From assembly GCA_036264255.1 (NCBI GenBank), contig DATARI010000143.1, positions 1-64,000 of the forward strand: a stretch of 64,000 bases of DNA. The letters run 5' to 3'. The position numbers and the translations under genes were made by a program. The notes beneath the pieces are model-generated. The model searched no databases. It saw nothing but the letters and a program-made list of their open reading frames with translations, and was not told the origin of the DNA. Of this stretch, positions 26,079-35,218 are shown one piece after another. Source of the DNA: DASZIT01 sp036264255 (GTDB lineage: Bacteria > Actinomycetota > Acidimicrobiia > Acidimicrobiales > RAAP-2). Position 1 is the first letter of the stretch. Every line of letters begins with the position of its first letter.

Positions 26079-28379
26079 TCAGACGGTGACCAGCTCCGCC
26101 CGCAGCTGGCGGGCGGCCGCCACCATGTGCTCGAGGGCGGGGATCACCTGGTCATAGCGGCGGGTCTTGAGGCCGCAGTCGGGGTTGACCCACACCCGGC
26201 CCGGGCCGAGCGCCTCGACGGCCCGGTGGAGGAGCCCCTGGATCTCTTCCACGGTGGGCACCCCCGGGTTGTGGACGTCGTAGACCCCGGGCCCGACCCC
26301 ACCCTGGTAGTCGGCCGCCTGGAGGTCGGCCGCCAGGGCCATGCCGGAACGGGCCGCCTCCAGCGACACCACGTCGATGTCGAGCTCGCCGAGTGCGCCG
26401 ACGATGTCACCGAGTTGGGCGTAACACATGTGGGTGTGGATCTGGGTACGGGCGTCGGCCGGTGCGGTCACCACCCGGAAGACGCGGGTGGCCCAGGCCA
26501 GGTAGCCGGCGTGGTCGGCGCGACGGAGGGGAAGGCCTTCCCGGAGTCCCGGCTCGTCCACCTGGATCACCGCGATGCCGTCGGACTGGAGGTCGACCAA
26601 CTCGTCGCGGATGGCCAAGGCGAGCTGGAGGGCGGTTTCCGACTCGGGTTGGTCGTCACGCACGAACGACCACCGGAGCATGGTCACCGGGCCGGTCAGC
26701 ATGCCCTTCACCGGTTTCGAGGTTCGGGACTGGGCGTAACCGGTCCACTCGGTGGTCATCGGGGTAGGCCGGGACACATCGCCCACCAGCACCGGGGGCC
26801 GCACGTACCGGGAACCGAAGGATTGAACCCACCCCTCGACGGGCAGGACGAACCCGGTCAACTGGTCGGCGAAGTAGCGGACCATGTCATCCCGCTCGGG
26901 CTCCCCGTGCACCAGGACGTCCAGCCCGATCTCCTCCTGGGTACGGATGACCCGGTCGACCTCGGCGCGCAGCGACCCCTGATAGGCAGCATCGTCGAGG
27001 CGGTGCGCCCGCCACCCGGCGCGGGCCGCCCGCAGCTCGGCGGTCTGGGGAAAGGATCCGATGGTGGTGGTGGGCAACGGGGGCAACCCCAGTCGCTCCT
27101 GTTGGGCCGCCGCCCGGTGTTCCGGGCCCACCGGTCGGCGGGGGTCGGACTCGCCGAACCCGCCGGCCCGCCGGCGAACGGCGTCGTTCACCACCCGGGA
27201 GGAGTGCTGCCTCGAATCGCGGGCTCTCCGGCTGGCCTCGAGTTGTCCGGCGATGGCCTCCCGGCCGAGGCCGAAGCCCTTGGCCAGGGTGGCCACTTCG
27301 TCCAGCTTCTCCTCCGCGAAGGCCAACCAGGGGAGGACCTCGGCGGGAAGGCCGTGCTCGTCCCCGAGGCTCACCGGTACGTGCAACAGCGAGCAGGAGG
27401 TGGACACGACCACCTCGGCGGACAGATCCTGGAGCCGGTCGAGCAGGTCGAGGGAAGGCTCCAGATCGTTGGCCCACACATTGCGCCCGTCGACCACCCC
27501 GGCCATGAGGATCTTGTCCCCCAGCCCGCCGGCGGCCCGCAGGAGGGAGAGGTTCTCGGCGCCCCGGCAGAAATCGAGGCCCACCGCCTCCACCGGAAGA
27601 TCGGCCAGCACCGGGAGGGCATCACCGACGTGGCCGAAGTAGGTGGACACCACCAGACCGGGCCGGTCGGTAGAGTCGGCCAGTCGCCGGTAGGCGTCCC
27701 GGAAGGCGGTGAGGGTCTCGGTGTCCCGATCCTCCACCAGCGCCGGTTCGTCCAGGCGTACCCACGAAACCCCGGCCCGGTGGAGTTCGGTCAGCACCTC
27801 GCCATAGGCGCCGACCAGGGGCTCGAGCCGGCGCAGGACATCGGTGCCGTCAGGGTGCGAGCTCCGGAGCAGGAGGGTCAGGGGTCCGAGGAGCACCGGG
27901 GTGGTGGCGATCCCCAGCGCCTGCGCCTCGGCCACCTCCCCGAGCGGCTTGGCGGCGTCGGCGGTGAAGACGGGAGCAGGGCCGAGCTCGGGCACCAGGT
28001 GGTGGTAGTTGGTGTCGAACCATTTGGTCAGCTCGAACGGGGTGGCCGTCTGGCCGTCGACCGACCCGCCCCGGGCCATGGCGAAGTAGCGGTCGAGGTC
28101 GACGGGGAAGCCGGCGGATCGGAACCGGTCGGGGATGGCTCCGATCATCACCGCGGCGTCGAGGACATGGTCGTAGAGGGAGAAGTCGTTGGATGGCAGG
28201 AAGTCGATCCCGGCGGCAGCCAGCTGCTGCCAGTTGTGCTGTCGTATCTCCGCCGCCACCCGCTGGAGGTCCTCGGCGGGGATGTTCCCGGCCCAGAAGG
28301 ATTCGAGGGCCCGCTTCAGTGATCGGCCGGCTCCGATCCGGGGCATCCCGTGCACCGCGGTCCTGGCCGCCGCGCTCAC
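26079..28379 (-). CDS. metE: Cobalamin-independent methionine synthase
   Basis: 766 residues. It transfers a methyl group from 5-methyltetrahydropteroyltri-glutamate to homocysteine, the last step of methionine synthesis. The N-terminal barrel begins MPRIGAGRSLKRALESFWAG and the C-terminal barrel carries the zinc ligands His and Cys in IHTHMCYAQLGD and Cys in NPDCGLKTRRYDQV. The linker PLPTTTIGSFPQT is also typical. The GTG at 28379 gives a 12-residue tail before the conserved start; the ATG at 28346 is an alternative. A 154-base leader with three inverted repeats precedes it, which may be regulatory. Confidence 0.95.
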   Translation of the reverse strand: MSAAARTAVHGMPRIGAGRSLKRALESFWAGNIPAEDLQRVAAEIRQHNWQQLAAAGIDFLPSNDFSLYDHVLDAAVMIGAIPDRFRSAGFPVDLDRYFAMARGGSVDGQTATPFELTKWFDTNYHHLVPELGPAPVFTADAAKPLGEVAEAQALGIATTPVLLGPLTLLLRSSHPDGTDVLRRLEPLVGAYGEVLTELHRAGVSWVRLDEPALVEDRDTETLTAFRDAYRRLADSTDRPGLVVSTYFGHVGDALPVLADLPVEAVGLDFCRGAENLSLLRAAGGLGDKILMAGVVDGRNVWANDLEPSLDLLDRLQDLSAEVVVSTSCSLLHVPVSLGDEHGLPAEVLPWLAFAEEKLDEVATLAKGFGLGREAIAGQLEASRRARDSRQHSSRVVNDAVRRRAGGFGESDPRRPVGPEHRAAAQQERLGLPPLPTTTIGSFPQTAELRAARAGWRAHRLDDAAYQGSLRAEVDRVIRTQEEIGLDVLVHGEPERDDMVRYFADQLTGFVLPVEGWVQSFGSRYVRPPVLVGDVSRPTPMTTEWTGYAQSRTSKPVKGMLTGPVTMLRWSFVRDDQPESETALQLALAIRDELVDLQSDGIAVIQVDEPGLREGLPLRRADHAGYLAWATRVFRVVTAPADARTQIHTHMCYAQLGDIVGALGELDIDVVSLEAARSGMALAADLQAADYQGGVGPGVYDVHNPGVPTVEEIQGLLHRAVEALGPGRVWVNPDCGLKTRRYDQVIPALEHMVAAARQLRAELVTV

Positions 28380-28411
28380 CCGCTCACCCCGGGATCAGGA
28401 GTGGAGGATGC

Positions 28412-28436
28412 GCGGCTCGGCGGCGTTGCGAGCCGC
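28412..28436 (-). promoter_or_regulatory. Hairpin in the metE leader
   Basis: Perfect 8-base arms GCGGCTCG and CGAGCCGC around a 9-base loop, ending 33 bases upstream of the metE start. No T-run follows on the metE strand, so it is not a classical terminator. It could be part of an RNA switch or simply a GC-rich hairpin. Confidence 0.4.
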
Positions 28437-28477
28437 TCGACGTCGATCAGCACCTACCCACTGTAGGGTCGCCGACC

Positions 28478-28491
28478 GCGACCATGGTCGC
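28478..28491. promoter_or_regulatory. 14-base perfect palindrome upstream of metE
   Basis: GCGACCATGGTCGC is a perfect dyad about 100 bases upstream of the metE start and 42 bases past the stop of the preceding lipoprotein gene. A further dyad CCTAC-CCACT-GTAGG lies at 28453-28467. Either could be a repressor or activator site for metE; the regulator is unknown. Confidence 0.4.
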
Positions 28492-28533
28492 CGCCGCCGG
28501 GACCTCAGCCGGCTGCCGCCGGCACCCCTCGCC

Positions 28534-29229
28534 TCAGTGGTTGACCCCGCAGTAGAGGTCGACATTGTTGCCGGCAGTCTGGACCGCCTGGGTCTGGATG
28601 AGCGTCCCGTCATTGGCGGCGACGGCCGCCTGGGCGGCAGTCACCAGGCTCTGCGCGTCGCTCTGCACCGCCGCCGGGATGTTGGCGGCGAAGTCGTTGA
28701 TCTTGGCCTGATTGGCCTTGAGGAAGGTGATGGCGTCGGCCGGGGTGGCGGCGTTGCCAAGGCCGGCGGAGATGGCCGCCTCGTCAGCGCAGAACCCGGA
28801 CCCCTTGCCGGTACCGAAATTGGCCGGCAGCGGGCTGCCGTCGCCTTGGACTCCGCAGTAGGTGTCGAGGGCCGCACCGTCGGCGCTGAGCGACGGGTCG
28901 CTCAGTCCGCTGGTGCTGTTGTTGGCCACCGCGGTGCGGGCGGCGTTGATGAGCGCCTGGGCCTGGGTCTTGATGCTGTCATTGGGCAAGTTGTTGGCCA
29001 GACCGTCGATGGCCGCCTTGTTCGCCTTCAGGACATTCAAGAAGTCGGAGGCGCTGGTGACGCTGGACCCCGCCTTGTCCAGGGTGGCGTTGAAGCCGCA
29101 GAAGACGGCCTTGCTGGTGGTCGCACTGGCCGTGGTGGTCGGACTGCTGGAATTGCTGCTGCACGCCGCCACTCCCACCGCCGCCATGCCCACCAGGAAC
29201 ACCATGGTGGCTACTCGCCGCTTGGACAT
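28534..29229 (-). CDS. Secreted lipoprotein with two tandem Cys-containing repeats
   Basis: 231 residues. Residues 1-23 are a lipoprotein signal with lipobox VAAC, so Cys23 is the expected lipidated residue and the protein should sit on the outer face of the membrane. A Ser/Thr linker follows. Then come two related units of about 85 residues, each opening with FC and closing with YCGV. The first begins KAVFCGFNATLDKAGS and ends DTYCGV; the second begins GSGFCADEAAISAG and ends DLYCGV. Each carries an LKANxAxI helix. One disulfide per repeat is likely. I do not recognise the family. It lies between aquaporin and metE on the same strand. Confidence 0.7.
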   Translation of the reverse strand: MSKRRVATMVFLVGMAAVGVAACSSNSSSPTTTASATTSKAVFCGFNATLDKAGSSVTSASDFLNVLKANKAAIDGLANNLPNDSIKTQAQALINAARTAVANNSTSGLSDPSLSADGAALDTYCGVQGDGSPLPANFGTGKGSGFCADEAAISAGLGNAATPADAITFLKANQAKINDFAANIPAAVQSDAQSLVTAAQAAVAANDGTLIQTQAVQTAGNNVDLYCGVNH

Positions 29230-29338
29230 TTGATGTCACCCCCCGTGCCATCTCTTAATTGTGGCGCGATCATCGACCAAGACGGGAGACCTGTCAAGCG
29301 CTTCGCCGCCGCGGAGCCGAACAGAGTCGACCGAGTGG

Positions 29339-30139
29339 CTAGCCGCCGGGGGCCGCCTCCGCCGCCTCGCGCTCGGCCTCGGCCCCCGGGAGGGCGATCG
29401 CCTGGTCGGACTCCGCCGGGACCAGGAAGCGGTGGACCAGCGCCGCCACGATCCCCCCCGCCAGTGGGGCCACCAGGAACAGCCACAGCTGGTGGAGGGC
29501 GTCCCCGCCCACGAAGAGGGCCGGCCCCAGGCTGCGAGCCGGGTTGACCGACGTGCCGGTGATCGGGATGCCGATGAGGTGGACGGTGAGCAGGGCGAAG
29601 CCGATGGCCACCCCGGCCACGTTGGAGTTGCCGATCCGGCTGGTGACCACCAGAACCACCAGCACGAAGAGGAAGGTGAGGATGGCCTCGGCGGCGAACG
29701 CCCCGCCCCAGGGGATGCCGATCATGGAGTGCTTCCCCCATCCGTCGGTGCCGAGGCCGGTACCCGATTTCGAGTAGAGGGTCGTCGACCGGAATACTTC
29801 GTAGAGGGCGCCGGCGCCGATGATGCCGCCGGCCAGCTGGGCCACCCAGTAGCCGATGCCTTCGAGCACCGACATGCGCCCGCTGACGACGAAGCCGATG
29901 GTCACCGCCGGATTGATGTGACACCCGGAGATGGGTCCGAGCGCGTAAGCCAGGATCAGCAGGACAAGCCCGAAGGCGAGTGCGGTGGCGACCACCCCGG
30001 CGGCAATACTGGTCCCGGTCGAGCCGCCGACGAGTGGCCCGGAAGCCCACTTCCCGAACGACAGGGTGGCCACCCCGACCGCGATGAACACCAGGAGTGC
30101 GGTTCCGAGACACTCCGCGAACAACTTGCGTGCAGTCAT
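29339..30139 (-). CDS. Aquaporin (MIP family channel)
   Basis: 266 residues, six membrane helices with two half-helices. The two NPA boxes are HINPAVTIG near residue 75 and SVNPARSLG near 200. The residues around them, with a His in the fifth helix region (VHLIGIPITG) and Arg after the second NPA, resemble water-selective AqpZ rather than glycerol facilitators. The C-terminal 20 residues are Glu/Ala-rich and cytoplasmic. The ATG at 30139 is preceded by GGAGG. It is divergent from the patatin gene across 170 bases. Confidence 0.9.
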   Translation of the reverse strand: MTARKLFAECLGTALLVFIAVGVATLSFGKWASGPLVGGSTGTSIAAGVVATALAFGLVLLILAYALGPISGCHINPAVTIGFVVSGRMSVLEGIGYWVAQLAGGIIGAGALYEVFRSTTLYSKSGTGLGTDGWGKHSMIGIPWGGAFAAEAILTFLFVLVVLVVTSRIGNSNVAGVAIGFALLTVHLIGIPITGTSVNPARSLGPALFVGGDALHQLWLFLVAPLAGGIVAALVHRFLVPAESDQAIALPGAEAEREAAEAAPGG

Positions 30140-30309
30140 GTGCGAACCTCCGTTTCGGGAGGGCTGGCGGCGAACCGACCTGCCCCTCGGTCGCCCGCCA
30201 GTGTGTCACGGGCTCCTCCCGGATCCGGGGATATCGGCGGCCACCATCCTGGCCTCCCGACCGCCGATGGCTCACCCCAAATGCCGCTCGCCGCGGGCAG
30301 GATGGAGGG

Positions 30310-31419
30310 GTGCCAACCGTCCAGCCCTTTCAGCGTTCGCCGGAGGATCAACTGGGGTTCGACCAGGCCAAGGTCGTCCTCCGCCAGCGCGACACCGTCG
30401 TTGATCCGGCCACCGGCATCGGCTCGATGCCGGCCGATCTTGTCCTCGAAGGCGGCGGGGTCAAGGGCATCGGTGTGGTCGGCGCCATGCTCGTCCTCGA
30501 CGAAGCCGGCTACCACTTCCCGCGGATCGCCGGCACCAGCTCCGGCGCCATCGCCGCCGCGCTGGCCGCCGCCCTCCAACGTGCCGGACGGAGTCTCAGC
30601 CTGCTGAAGGACTATCTGGGAGCGGTGGACTACACCCGGTTCGAGGACAAGAGCCTGCTACGGAGGCTGTCCGGCAATCTCGGATCCGCTGCCCACCTCC
30701 TCTTGGACATGGGCCTCTACTCCGGCGACTACCTGGTCGAATGGCTGTCCCCGATCCTCGCCGACCTCGGGGTCACCACCTTCGGACACCTGGCGATCGC
30801 CCCCGGGGAGGACCCGGGAGCCAGCATCCCCGAGGGCCAGCGCTACCGGCTGTTGGTGCTGGCCTCCGACATCACCCGCCGGACCCTGATCCGGATGCCC
30901 TGGGACTACCCCATCTACGGGCTACCGCCCGACGAGCAGAGCATCGCCGCGGCCGTCCGGGCCTCCATCTCCATCCCGTTCTTCTTCCAACCGGTCAGGA
31001 TGAAGACCCAACCGTCGACATCTCCCGGGTACGGAAATTGGCCGGGAGGCACCGTGACCCTGGTCGATGGGGGGATGCTCTCCAACTTCCCCATCCAATC
31101 CTTCGACCGGGCCGACCAGGCCCCGCCCCGGTGGCCCACCTTCGGGATCAAGCTGTCGGCCCGACAGATCGCCATGAGCCCGGACCGACCGGCCGGGAGC
31201 ACGGTGGGGGAGGCCATCGACTGCCTGAAGACGATGGTCACCGAGTGGGACCGCTACCACCTCGATGTGGAGACCGCCCGCTCGACCATCTTCGTAGATT
31301 GCGGCACCATCAACTCCACCGATTTCGGCATCACCGCCCAGGAACAGCAGCAACTCTTCGACAGCGGGTGCCGTGCCGCCACCCAGTTTCTGATCGCCCG
31401 GGCGGCTGTCCCCGGCTAG
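30310..31419 (+). CDS. Patatin-like phospholipase
   Basis: 369 residues. The patatin fold uses a Ser-Asp dyad to hydrolyse acyl esters of lipids. Visible motifs are the oxyanion loop LEGGGVKGIG starting near residue 46, the nucleophile elbow AGTSSGA with Ser77, and the catalytic Asp253 in LVDGGMLSNFP. There is no signal peptide, so the protein is cytoplasmic or membrane-associated. The GTG at 30310 follows AGGATGGAGGG. Its stop overlaps the stop of the convergent ABC transporter gene by four bases. Confidence 0.9.
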   Translation: MPTVQPFQRSPEDQLGFDQAKVVLRQRDTVVDPATGIGSMPADLVLEGGGVKGIGVVGAMLVLDEAGYHFPRIAGTSSGAIAAALAAALQRAGRSLSLLKDYLGAVDYTRFEDKSLLRRLSGNLGSAAHLLLDMGLYSGDYLVEWLSPILADLGVTTFGHLAIAPGEDPGASIPEGQRYRLLVLASDITRRTLIRMPWDYPIYGLPPDEQSIAAAVRASISIPFFFQPVRMKTQPSTSPGYGNWPGGTVTLVDGGMLSNFPIQSFDRADQAPPRWPTFGIKLSARQIAMSPDRPAGSTVGEAIDCLKTMVTEWDRYHLDVETARSTIFVDCGTINSTDFGITAQEQQQLFDSGCRAATQFLIARAAVPG

Positions 31420-33350
31420 CCGGACTCGCCGGGGGCCTCCGAGTGGCGGACCCAGGTGGCGAACATCTCCGCGTACCGTCCCCCCCGGGCGATCAGCTCC
31501 GGGTGTGATCCCACCTCGACGATCCGTCCGTCGTCGATCACCACGATGCGGTCCGCCCGCATGGCGGTGGACAGCCGGTGGGCGATGAGGATGGCGGTGC
31601 GGTTCTCCAGGAGCACGTCGAGGGCGGCCTCGATCTTGGTCTCCGACTGGAGGTCGAGGTTGGAGGTCGCCTCGTCGAGGACCAGCACCCGGGGATGGGC
31701 GAGGAAGGCCCGGGCCAGGGCCAGCAACTGGCGCTCGCCCGAGGACAGGGTCTGTCCCCGCTCGTGGACCACCGTGTCGATGCCGTCGGGGACCCGGTCG
31801 ATGACCTCTTCGAGGCCGACCGCCCGCACCGCCTCGTAGATCTCCTCGTCGGTGGCGTCAGGGCGGGCGAAGGCGATGTTCTGGCCGATGGTCCCCGCGA
31901 ACAGGAACGGCTCCTGGGGCACCACCCCCAGTTGACGCCGCAGCGACCGCATGGTCACGTCCCGGAGGTCGTAGCCGTCGATGAGGACCCGCCCCGAGGT
32001 CGGGTCGTAGAAGCGGGTCACCAGTTTGGCCAGGGTCGACTTGCCGGCACCGGTGGGGCCCACGAAGGCGACGGTTTCTCCCGGATGGATCCGGATGTCG
32101 ACGTCGGAGATGACCTCGACGTCGGGGTCGTACCCGAACGAGATGTGGTCGAAGACGATTTCGCCTTCGAGATGGGGCAGGTCGACTGCAGTGGGGGACT
32201 CCCGGACGGTGGGCTCGGTGTCGCTGAGGGCCCGTAGCTTGATCACCGACGCCTGGCCCTGCTGGTAGGTGTTGTACTGCTGCACCAACAACTGGATCGG
32301 CTGGAAGAAACGGTTGAGGTACAGGAAGAACGCCACCAGGGCGCCGATGGAGAGGGTGTGGTGGACCACCATGGTCCCGCCGATGGCCAGCAATGCCGCC
32401 TGGGCGAGGACGCCGAGCAGCTGGGTGCCCGGCCCGTAGATGGCATTGACGTGGGCGGTGTAGATGTTGGCGTCGCGGTAGTCGCCGACCACATTGCGGT
32501 GGTGGACGACGTTCTGGCGCTGCCGGTTGTGGGCGGTGACGATCCGCACCCCGTGGAGGCTCTCGGAGAGGTCGGCCAGCACGTTGGCGATCCCGTCTCG
32601 CACCCGGTCGTAGCCGCGCTCCGAGGCGCGCTTGAACCAGATGGACGCCACCACCAGGGCCGGGACGATGAGGAAGACGGTGATGGCAGCGAGTTCGACA
32701 TTGGTGGTGAACAGCACGACGGTGATCACCACCATGGTCAGCGCCTGGATGGCCAACTGGGAGAGGCCGTCCTGGAGGAGCTGCTGGAGGTTCTCGATGT
32801 CGCTGGTCATCCGGCTCATCAGCACCCCCGCCTTCTCCTCGGTGAAGAAGCCGAGCGAGAGCCGTTGGAGGTGGGCGAAGATCTTGACCCGGAGGTCGTT
32901 CATCACCCAGGCGGCGATGCGCCCGGTGACCTGCACCTGGACCCGCTGGGCGTAGGAGGTCGCCACGATGAACACCAGGTAGAGGGCGGCGGTGATCACT
33001 ACCACCTTGAAGTTGCCGTGATGGGGGGTCATCCCGTCGTTGATGGCGATCTCGGTGAGCTTCGGCCCGGTCTGGGACAGCACCGCGATCACCACCACCA
33101 GCAGGCCGGCCAGCGCCGTCATCCCCGGGTACTTGGAGATCAGCCGCCAGAGGGTGAGCCGGCGGAGCTCCTCATCCGACCCGTTCTGGCTGAAGGTGAT
33201 GTCGGGCTCGGGGTGCTCCGGCTCGGTGGCGAGGAGACGGTCGACGCCGCCCTGCAGCTCGGAGGGGATCCCCCCGAAGGGCAGCCCGGGCGCCGCCGGC
33301 CTCCCGAACCCCCCGGGGGCGCCCCCACCGAATCCACCGCCCCAGGTCAT
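31416..33350 (-). CDS. ABC exporter subunit A (fused membrane and ATPase domains)
   Basis: 644 residues. A Gly/Pro-rich N-terminal tail is followed by a six-helix type-I exporter domain (about 75-375) and an ATPase domain. Walker A is GPTGAGKSTLAK near 428, Walker B is VLVLDEATSNLD near 555 with the catalytic Glu intact, and the H-loop is IAHRLST. The signature motif is LSSGE instead of the canonical LSGGQ. It overlaps the partner gene by ATGA, so the two are made together and almost certainly form a heterodimer. The upstream MarR gene suggests drug or lipid-like efflux; the substrate is unknown. Confidence 0.9.
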   Translation of the reverse strand: MTWGGGFGGGAPGGFGRPAAPGLPFGGIPSELQGGVDRLLATEPEHPEPDITFSQNGSDEELRRLTLWRLISKYPGMTALAGLLVVVIAVLSQTGPKLTEIAINDGMTPHHGNFKVVVITAALYLVFIVATSYAQRVQVQVTGRIAAWVMNDLRVKIFAHLQRLSLGFFTEEKAGVLMSRMTSDIENLQQLLQDGLSQLAIQALTMVVITVVLFTTNVELAAITVFLIVPALVVASIWFKRASERGYDRVRDGIANVLADLSESLHGVRIVTAHNRQRQNVVHHRNVVGDYRDANIYTAHVNAIYGPGTQLLGVLAQAALLAIGGTMVVHHTLSIGALVAFFLYLNRFFQPIQLLVQQYNTYQQGQASVIKLRALSDTEPTVRESPTAVDLPHLEGEIVFDHISFGYDPDVEVISDVDIRIHPGETVAFVGPTGAGKSTLAKLVTRFYDPTSGRVLIDGYDLRDVTMRSLRRQLGVVPQEPFLFAGTIGQNIAFARPDATDEEIYEAVRAVGLEEVIDRVPDGIDTVVHERGQTLSSGERQLLALARAFLAHPRVLVLDEATSNLDLQSETKIEAALDVLLENRTAILIAHRLSTAMRADRIVVIDDGRIVEVGSHPELIARGGRYAEMFATWVRHSEAPGESG

Positions 33351-35218
33351 CGACCCACCCCTTCCGGGGTCGCCTCGAGCTCGCCCGCCTGGGCCAGGAC
33401 CTCGGCATACAGCGGGGTCGTCGCCAGCAGTTCGGCGTGGGTGCCGTCCGCCACGATCTTCTGGCTGTCGAGCAGCACCACCCGGTCGGCCAGCGAGATG
33501 GTCGAGAGCCGGTGGGCGATGATCAACGTCGTCCGCCCTTCCATCAGCACCGCCAGGTTCGAGTGGATCTGCTGTTCGACCTGGACGTCGATGGCGCTGG
33601 TGGCGTCGTCGAGGATCAGGATGGGGGGGTTCACCAACAGGGTCCGGGCGATGGCGATCCGCTGGCGCTGGCCGCCCGACAGCGTGTAGCCGCGCTCGCC
33701 GACCACGGTGTCGTAGCCCTGCTCGAGGTGGCTGATGAACTCGTGGGCACCGGCGGCCCGGGCCGCCGCCTCCACCTCGTCGATGGAGGCACCCGGCTTC
33801 CCGTAAGCGATGTTGTCGCGCACCGACACCGAGAACAAGAAGGGCTCGTCGAGGACGATGCCGACATTGGCCCGCAGGCTGTCGAGGGTCAGATCCCGGA
33901 TGTCGTGGTCATCGATCCGGATCGATCCGGCCGTCACGTCGTAGAAGCGGGTCAACAATCTGGCCACCGTCGACTTGCCGGCTCCGGTCCGGCCCACCAG
34001 GGCGACCGTCTCCCCCGGGGCGATGTGGAGGTTGAAGTCGGCCAGCACCAGCCGCTGGTCGTCGGGGTGGTAGGAGAAGTCGACGTGCCGGAACTCGACG
34101 TCACCCCGGCTGTCACGGAGATCGACGGCGTCGGGGGCGTCGTTCACGGTGGGTTGCTCGTCGAGGATCTCGTAGATCCGATCGGCGGAGGCGGCGGCCC
34201 GCTGGCCCATCATGATCAGCATTCCCAGCATCATGAACGGGGCCTGGAGCATCAACAGATAGGAGTTGAAGGCCAGGATGGCGCCGATCCCGAGGCCGCC
34301 GTGGATGACCATGTAGCCGCCGAACAGCAACACCAGGGCCAGGCCGACCTGGGGAAGGTTCTGCACCAGGGGGGTGAACTGGGCCCGGATGTCGGCGTCT
34401 TTGATGTAGCCCCACTTCACCTTCTCCGCCGCCCCGGAGAGTTCCCGGAGCTGTTGTTCCTCGGCGGCGAACGACTTGACCACTCGGACCCCGTTGATGT
34501 TCTCGTCGACGATGGTGGCGACGTCGGCCAGGCGGGCCTGGATGATCCAGGACACCGGGAACATCGACTTCCGCATCTTCACCCCGGTGAAGTAGACGAA
34601 GGGCATGGTGGCCATGGCGATGAAGGCCAGCGGGACGTTGATGGAGAGCATGAACACGAAAGCGATCACGGCCATCGAGCACTGGACCAGGATCAGCGGG
34701 GCGAAGGTCATGTACATCTGCACCGAGCGGATGTCGGAGTTGGCGCGGGAGATCAACTGGCCCGACTGGACCCGGTCGTAGAAGGAGAACGACATCCGGG
34801 TCAGGTGCTCGTAGATGATGTTCCGGAGGTCGTACTCGATGTTGTAGGCGGTTTCGAAGAGGTACAGCCGGGCGATGTAGCCGGCCACCCCGCCGACCAG
34901 GCCGAGGCCCACGATCCACCACACATAGTGGCTGAGGGGCACGCTGTGGCTGACGATCGAATTGTCGATGGCGTGGTTCAACAGGTTGGGGATCTGCACC
35001 TGGAGGACCAACCCGAAAAAGGAGAGGACGAGGGAGGTGATGAACATGCCCTGGTGGGCCTGCATCACCGGGAGGGCGCGGCGCAACCACGACAGCGACT
35101 TGTCCGGGTCGATGGTGGCTCGAGGGGCGTCGTTGCGGGCGATCTCGGCCATCGGGACGAAGTCGGTGGCCGGTTCGGCGGTGCCCCGGTGGTGACGCCG
35201 GAGGGTCGGGATGTTCAT
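33347..35218 (-). CDS. ABC exporter subunit B (fused membrane and ATPase domains)
   Basis: 623 residues with six membrane helices (about 55-340) and an ATPase domain. Walker A is GRTGAGKSTVAR near 410 and the signature is canonical LSGGQRQRIAIAR near 510. Walker B ends ILILDDATSAID, so the usual catalytic Glu is replaced by Asp. This is the hallmark of the degenerate site in asymmetric heterodimeric exporters such as TM287/288. Its partner carries the matching degenerate signature. I chose the ATG at 35218, which overlaps the MarR stop by four bases; the open frame upstream is not conserved. Confidence 0.9.
   Translation of the reverse strand: MNIPTLRRHHRGTAEPATDFVPMAEIARNDAPRATIDPDKSLSWLRRALPVMQAHQGMFITSLVLSFFGLVLQVQIPNLLNHAIDNSIVSHSVPLSHYVWWIVGLGLVGGVAGYIARLYLFETAYNIEYDLRNIIYEHLTRMSFSFYDRVQSGQLISRANSDIRSVQMYMTFAPLILVQCSMAVIAFVFMLSINVPLAFIAMATMPFVYFTGVKMRKSMFPVSWIIQARLADVATIVDENINGVRVVKSFAAEEQQLRELSGAAEKVKWGYIKDADIRAQFTPLVQNLPQVGLALVLLFGGYMVIHGGLGIGAILAFNSYLLMLQAPFMMLGMLIMMGQRAAASADRIYEILDEQPTVNDAPDAVDLRDSRGDVEFRHVDFSYHPDDQRLVLADFNLHIAPGETVALVGRTGAGKSTVARLLTRFYDVTAGSIRIDDHDIRDLTLDSLRANVGIVLDEPFLFSVSVRDNIAYGKPGASIDEVEAAARAAGAHEFISHLEQGYDTVVGERGYTLSGGQRQRIAIARTLLVNPPILILDDATSAIDVQVEQQIHSNLAVLMEGRTTLIIAHRLSTISLADRVVLLDSQKIVADGTHAELLATTPLYAEVLAQAGELEATPEGVGR

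Noticed and set aside
28437..28533. TPP-riboswitch-like words (GGGGTGCC...GGCTGAGG) on the minus strand before metE
   Set aside because: The second half of the TPP core (the GGxTAATACCxGCG-type segment) and the closing stem are missing, and the words begin right after the lipoprotein stop where a GCCGGC hairpin explains them.
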